Shown here piece after piece: positions 61,030 to 64,000 of a stretch of DNA of 64,000 nt (its first letter is position 1; the number at the start of each line of letters is the position of its first letter). Source of the DNA: Arachnia propionica (lineage in GTDB: Bacteria; Actinomycetota; Actinomycetes; Propionibacteriales; Propionibacteriaceae); assembly GCF_003859805.1 (NCBI RefSeq), contig NZ_RQZG01000001.1, forward strand, positions 186,001 through 250,000, given 5' to 3'. The notes beneath the pieces are model-generated. The model made no database searches, was not told where the DNA came from, and saw only the letters and a list, made by a program, of their open reading frames with translations. A program made the position numbers and the translations under genes.

Positions 61030-61357
61030 GCGGGGCATCTCGAACGGGGTCCAGGTGGCGCTGCTCCTGCCACTGGCCTTCGGGATCTTCCTCGGGGTGT
61101 TGCAGTGGGCCCTGCTGCTGTGGGCGGAGGCCGGTCTGCGTGGTCTGGCCGCTGATCTCGGGTGGCAGGCGGCCAGCCACGGGGCGGCAGGGACCGAGCA
61201 GGTCACGGTGGCGGGGGTGAGCAACCTCGCCGTCGATGTCCGACGTGGGCCACGCCTCACCGTGGTCACGGCCAGCGGGGATGCGGTGCGGGTGCTGCCC
61301 TTCGTCGACACCCGCGTGGTGCAGAGCCTCGAGGTACCCACTGAGCGGTTGTCGTGA
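61022..61357 (+). CDS. TadE-like protein (second)
   Basis: 111 residues. A short head (SERGISNGVQVALLLPLAFGIFLGVLQWALLLWAEAGLRG) is a TadE-type N-terminal helix, then a secreted domain of about 65 residues. It overlaps the first TadE gene and probably forms a pair with it. The substrate machinery is not here. Confidence 0.7.
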   Translation: MSERGISNGVQVALLLPLAFGIFLGVLQWALLLWAEAGLRGLAADLGWQAASHGAAGTEQVTVAGVSNLAVDVRRGPRLTVVTASGDAVRVLPFVDTRVVQSLEVPTERLS

Positions 61358-61364
61358 GGCCGGG

Positions 61365-61370
61365 TAGGGT
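61365..61370 (+). promoter_or_regulatory. -10 box for the YciO/Sua5 gene
   Basis: TAGGGT, 6 nt before the ATG at 61377; consistent with leaderless transcription or a weak Shine-Dalgarno overlap (CAGGG). Confidence 0.4.
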
Positions 61371-61376
61371 TCAGGG

Positions 61377-61997
61377 ATGGCGCAGTACTTCGATGTTCAT
61401 CCCGACAATCCACAGCCCCGCTCCCTGGCGCAGGTGACCCGAATCCTGGAGCAGGGCGGGCTCATCGCCTACCCGACGGACTCGTGCTATGCCCTCGGGT
61501 GTGCCCTGGGCAACGCGGAGGGACTGGAGCGGATCCGCCGGATCCGGCACCTGGGTGAACGGCACCACTTCACCCTGGTGATCTCGGAGTTCGCTCAGCT
61601 CGGCCCCTACGTGGAGATGGACAACTGGGTGTTCCGGGCGGTCAAGGCCGCCACACCTGGTCCCTACACCTTCATCCTCAAGGCCAGCCGTGAGGTGCCG
61701 CGGATGATGCAGCACCCGAGGAAGCGCACCATCGGGGTGCGGGTGCCGCAGCACCGCACCACCTTGGCGCTGCTGGAGGCCCATGGGCAGCCCCTGGTGT
61801 CCTCGACCCTGCTGCTGCCGGACCACGATGAGCCACTGGTGGACGGGTGGGCCATCAAGGACCTCCTCGATCACGAGATCGACGCGGTGCTGGACTCGGG
61901 GGACTGTGGCATCGACCCGACGACCGTCGTGGATCTCAGTGGTGACGAGCCCGAGGTGTTGCGTGTGGGGGCCGGGGACCCGGCTCAGTTCGAGTGA
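61377..61997 (+). CDS. Sua5/YciO/YrdC family protein
   Basis: 206 residues, YrdC-like fold. It has LIAYPTDSCYALGCALGNAEGLERIRRIRHLGERHHFTLVI, GPYTFILKASREVPRMMQHPRKRTIGVRVPQH and PLVSSTLLLP, matching the YciO branch. YrdC members make threonylcarbamoyl-AMP for tRNA t6A; YciO is reported to be less specific or to act differently. Which applies here cannot be told. It is convergent with the amidohydrolase gene and overlaps it. Confidence 0.9.
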   Translation: MAQYFDVHPDNPQPRSLAQVTRILEQGGLIAYPTDSCYALGCALGNAEGLERIRRIRHLGERHHFTLVISEFAQLGPYVEMDNWVFRAVKAATPGPYTFILKASREVPRMMQHPRKRTIGVRVPQHRTTLALLEAHGQPLVSSTLLLPDHDEPLVDGWAIKDLLDHEIDAVLDSGDCGIDPTTVVDLSGDEPEVLRVGAGDPAQFE

Positions 61998-63379
61998 TGG
62001 GTGATCCGACCACCCAGCATCGTCCATCTCACCTCACCCGGTCGGGCGGCGATGACGAGGTCGGCTGTCTGCCCGACCTCCAGGTCGGTCCTCGACGACG
62101 CGCGCAGGGCTGCTTCCAGCGGAAGTGCCTGGTCGGTCCGGAAGGGGCGCCGACAGGCGGCCTCCAGGGTGCGCCACGGGTCCAGCGGTGCCACGGGGGC
62201 ATCCGATCCCAGCCGTAGGGCAGCGCCTGCCCTGAGCAGGTCGAGCATCGGGTAGGCCCGGTTGAGCGCGGTGGGCCAGATCCGTTCCACGACCCCGGCA
62301 TCGTCGAGCTGGTGCTGGGGTTGGATGCTGGCGGCCACCCCGAGTGCCGCGAAACGGGGCAGGTCGGTGTGGCGCACGCACTGGGCGTGCTCCACGCTGC
62401 CGCGAGCTCCAGTGACCTCGAAGGCGTTCAGCACCAGGTGACAGGCGGCATCCCCGATGGCGTGGACGGCGGCGTGCAATCCGGCCCGGTGGGCGCGGGC
62501 CAGCAGTTCCTGCAGGTCTTCGGGCGCCAGGTTCACGCGGCCGTGGGGCAGACCCGGCAGGGGAGTGGGGTAGGGGTCGGTGCAGTGGGCGGTGCGGCTG
62601 CCCATGGCACCGTCCGCGATGATCTTCAGTGCTCCGATCCGCACCCCGGGGGCGACCTCGTGGCCGTGGGGGAGCCCCAGGGCCAGCAGGTCGTCGAGGT
62701 GTTCGGGATAGGTTGCGGCCTCGACGCGCAGGGCTGGGGTGCGCTGACCAGCTCGTCGTCGCCAGGCGGAAACGGCCCAGTCCATCTCCAAGTCGACGAT
62801 GCCGACGATCCCACGCGCAGCCGCTTCCTGCTCGGCGGTCCGAACGGCCTCGTCGACGAGATCGGGCCGGGTGGCCATGATGTGGCGGATCGCGGCGAAG
62901 GCCTCCTCCTCGACGAGGAAACCCGTGGGGTGCCGTGGCTGACCCGCCAGTGCCAGCCCTGTGGTGTTGCACCACAGGCTGTGCAGGTCACGCGACATCA
63001 ACGCCACGGGGAGCGCCGTCACCTCGTCGAGAGCCGGGGCGCTGGGAGGATCGGGCCAGGTGGCCGAACGGAACCCGAAGCCGATGAGATGGGTGGTCTG
63101 GGGAGTGATCGCATGCCGCACGGTGGCCAGGACCTCGGCCATGGAGGCGTCGGGGGAAAGAGGGAGGGCCTGGCCGATCAGCGCATGGGTGGAGAAGTGG
63201 ACGTGATGGTCCCACAGGCCCGGCCACAGCTCGGACCCATCGGCGTCGAGATCGCCGTCTGCCCGGCCGGTGCTGGGGGAGATGGCGGCGATGAGCCCGC
63301 CCGTGACGGTGACATCGACCAGCACGTCGCGCCACGCCCCGATGACAGGGCGGACCCGGGAGATGCGGTAGGACTGCAC
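61985..63379 (-). CDS. Amidohydrolase family protein (YtcJ-like)
   Basis: 464 residues. A metal-dependent hydrolase with HxH motif in LWDHHVHFSTH (about 57-66), GALKIIADGAMGSRTAHC, HAAVHAIGDAA and LGSDAPVAPLDPW for the later ligands. The substrate is unknown; the fold includes many deaminases and cyclic amidases. GTG start. It is the only gene between the YciO gene and yggS on the minus strand. Confidence 0.85.
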   Translation of the reverse strand: MQSYRISRVRPVIGAWRDVLVDVTVTGGLIAAISPSTGRADGDLDADGSELWPGLWDHHVHFSTHALIGQALPLSPDASMAEVLATVRHAITPQTTHLIGFGFRSATWPDPPSAPALDEVTALPVALMSRDLHSLWCNTTGLALAGQPRHPTGFLVEEEAFAAIRHIMATRPDLVDEAVRTAEQEAAARGIVGIVDLEMDWAVSAWRRRAGQRTPALRVEAATYPEHLDDLLALGLPHGHEVAPGVRIGALKIIADGAMGSRTAHCTDPYPTPLPGLPHGRVNLAPEDLQELLARAHRAGLHAAVHAIGDAACHLVLNAFEVTGARGSVEHAQCVRHTDLPRFAALGVAASIQPQHQLDDAGVVERIWPTALNRAYPMLDLLRAGAALRLGSDAPVAPLDPWRTLEAACRRPFRTDQALPLEAALRASSRTDLEVGQTADLVIAARPGEVRWTMLGGRITHHSN

Positions 63380-63389
63380 GCGGGAATTC

Positions 63390-63395
63390 TAGACT
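63390..63395 (+). promoter_or_regulatory. Leaderless -10 box for yggS
   Basis: TAGACT, 7 nt before the GTG at 63403, no Shine-Dalgarno. Confidence 0.55.
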
Positions 63396-63402
63396 TGGCC
63401 TC

Positions 63403-64000
63403 GTGAACGAGATTGCCGCCAACCTGCGCACCATCGAGGAGCGGATCGCCGCTGCGGCCGCGCGGGTGGACCGGGACCCCGACGGGATCAGGCTGTTGCC
63501 CGTGACGAAGACCAAGCCGCCCGCCGCGGTGCTCGAGGCCCGGCGAGCGGGATACCGACGGTTCGGGGAGAACAAGGTCCAGGAGGCCATGGACAAGTGG
63601 GAGAGCCTGGCTGAGACTGACATCGAGTGGGCGGTGATCGGACACCTGCAGACCAACAAGGCCAGGTACGTGGCCCGCTTCGCCACCGAGTTCCAAGCCC
63701 TGGACTCGCTGCGGGTGGCGCACGAGCTGGATCGCCGACTCCAGCAGGCGGGACGCCGTCTCGAGGTGCTCATCCAGGTCAACAGCTCCGGGGAGGAGCA
63801 GAAGTTCGGGCTCGATCCGGGGGAGGTGGTCGCCTTCGCCCGGCAGCTGAGTACCTTCGACACGCTGGAGGTGCGAGGACTGATGACCCTGGCCGTGTTC
63901 TCCTCGGATCAGGAGCAGGTCTCGCAGTGTTTCCGCCGCATGCAGGAGGTGCAGCGCGAGTTGCAGCAGGCGACGGGGGAGCCGTGGCCGGAACTGTCCA
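63403..64000 (+). CDS. yggS: YggS/PLPBP family pyridoxal-phosphate-binding protein, 3' end missing
   Basis: 199 residues visible, out of roughly 230. PLPBP proteins keep pyridoxal phosphate in balance. The PLP lysine is in LLPVTKTKPP (Lys36), followed by RRFGENKVQEAMDKWE, WAVIGHLQTNKARYV and LIQVNSSGEEQKFG; the family is usually near sepF in actinobacteria, which may follow. The GTG is taken because of the TAGACT box. The frame runs off the window end. Confidence 0.93.
   Translation, partial: MNEIAANLRTIEERIAAAAARVDRDPDGIRLLPVTKTKPPAAVLEARRAGYRRFGENKVQEAMDKWESLAETDIEWAVIGHLQTNKARYVARFATEFQALDSLRVAHELDRRLQQAGRRLEVLIQVNSSGEEQKFGLDPGEVVAFARQLSTFDTLEVRGLMTLAVFSSDQEQVSQCFRRMQEVQRELQQATGEPWPELS

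Overview
The window comes from a high-GC actinomycete, and several genes point to the Propionibacteriaceae. The methylmalonyl-CoA epimerase (4825-5274) and the pyrophosphate-dependent phosphofructokinase (59281-60498) closely resemble my recollection of the Propionibacterium freudenreichii/shermanii enzymes. There is also an actinobacterial core set: nucS mismatch endonuclease, DUF4193, DUF3710, DUF3000, sepH, and the DUF881/small-basic-protein/garA/ftsR/DUF151/resR cluster. No phage, insertion sequence, CRISPR array or integrase was seen. Coding density is very high and many genes are coupled by ATGA, GTGA or TGATG overlaps.

Layout. 1-9.5 kb: cyclophilin end, esterase, a 91-residue zinc-site protein coupled to nucS, an AI-2E-type exporter, a DivIVA-like coiled-coil protein, mce, a PH-domain membrane protein, pgm, a thioredoxin-TPR protein and uppS. 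9.7-11.8 kb: an accessory-looking TetR / MDR oxidoreductase / SRPBCC operon with a clear operator. 11.9-17.6 kb: mgtC-like gene, recO, then a zinc operon (znuA-znuC-znuB-zur-SUKH) behind a Zur box, with a divergent small monooxygenase-fold gene. 17.6-22 kb: a stand-alone DUF234-type ATPase and an iron-siderophore ABC operon behind an IdeR/DtxR box. In this operon the binding-protein gene has an in-frame stop directly after the lipobox cysteine and the permease gene has a one-base deletion. 22-38.9 kb: carbonic anhydrase, type II topoisomerase A subunit, App1-type phosphatase, DUF5998, phosphodiesterase, glycosyltransferase, tdk, 2H phosphoesterase, sepH, DUF4193, DUF4235, dut, DUF3710, OB-fold protein, two TrkA proteins, an APC permease and a TrmA-type methyltransferase. 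39-47.9 kb: acn with a 22-bp operator-like palindrome and a 64-nt hairpin downstream, two uncharacterised genes, dxs, RNase D/HRDC, DUF3000, msrB and a CbiX-like protein. 47.9-50 kb: four tRNA genes around an aldehyde dehydrogenase. 50-64 kb: thrS-HIT followed directly by the DUF881-to-resR cluster and a BrkB-like protein, then PPi-PFK, two orphan TadE-like genes, YciO/Sua5, an amidohydrolase and the start of yggS.

How it fits together. mce and PPi-PFK fit propionate-type central metabolism. acn, dxs, uppS and pgm are housekeeping carbon and envelope genes. Metal supply is under two visible metalloregulator sites, Zur and IdeR. Genome care is covered by nucS, recO, dut and the topoisomerase; division and growth control by sepH, the DivIVA-like protein, ftsR and garA. 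A recurring feature is a -10 hexamer 6-8 nt in front of the start codon with no Shine-Dalgarno, which predicts leaderless mRNAs for about 17 genes and was used to choose several starts.
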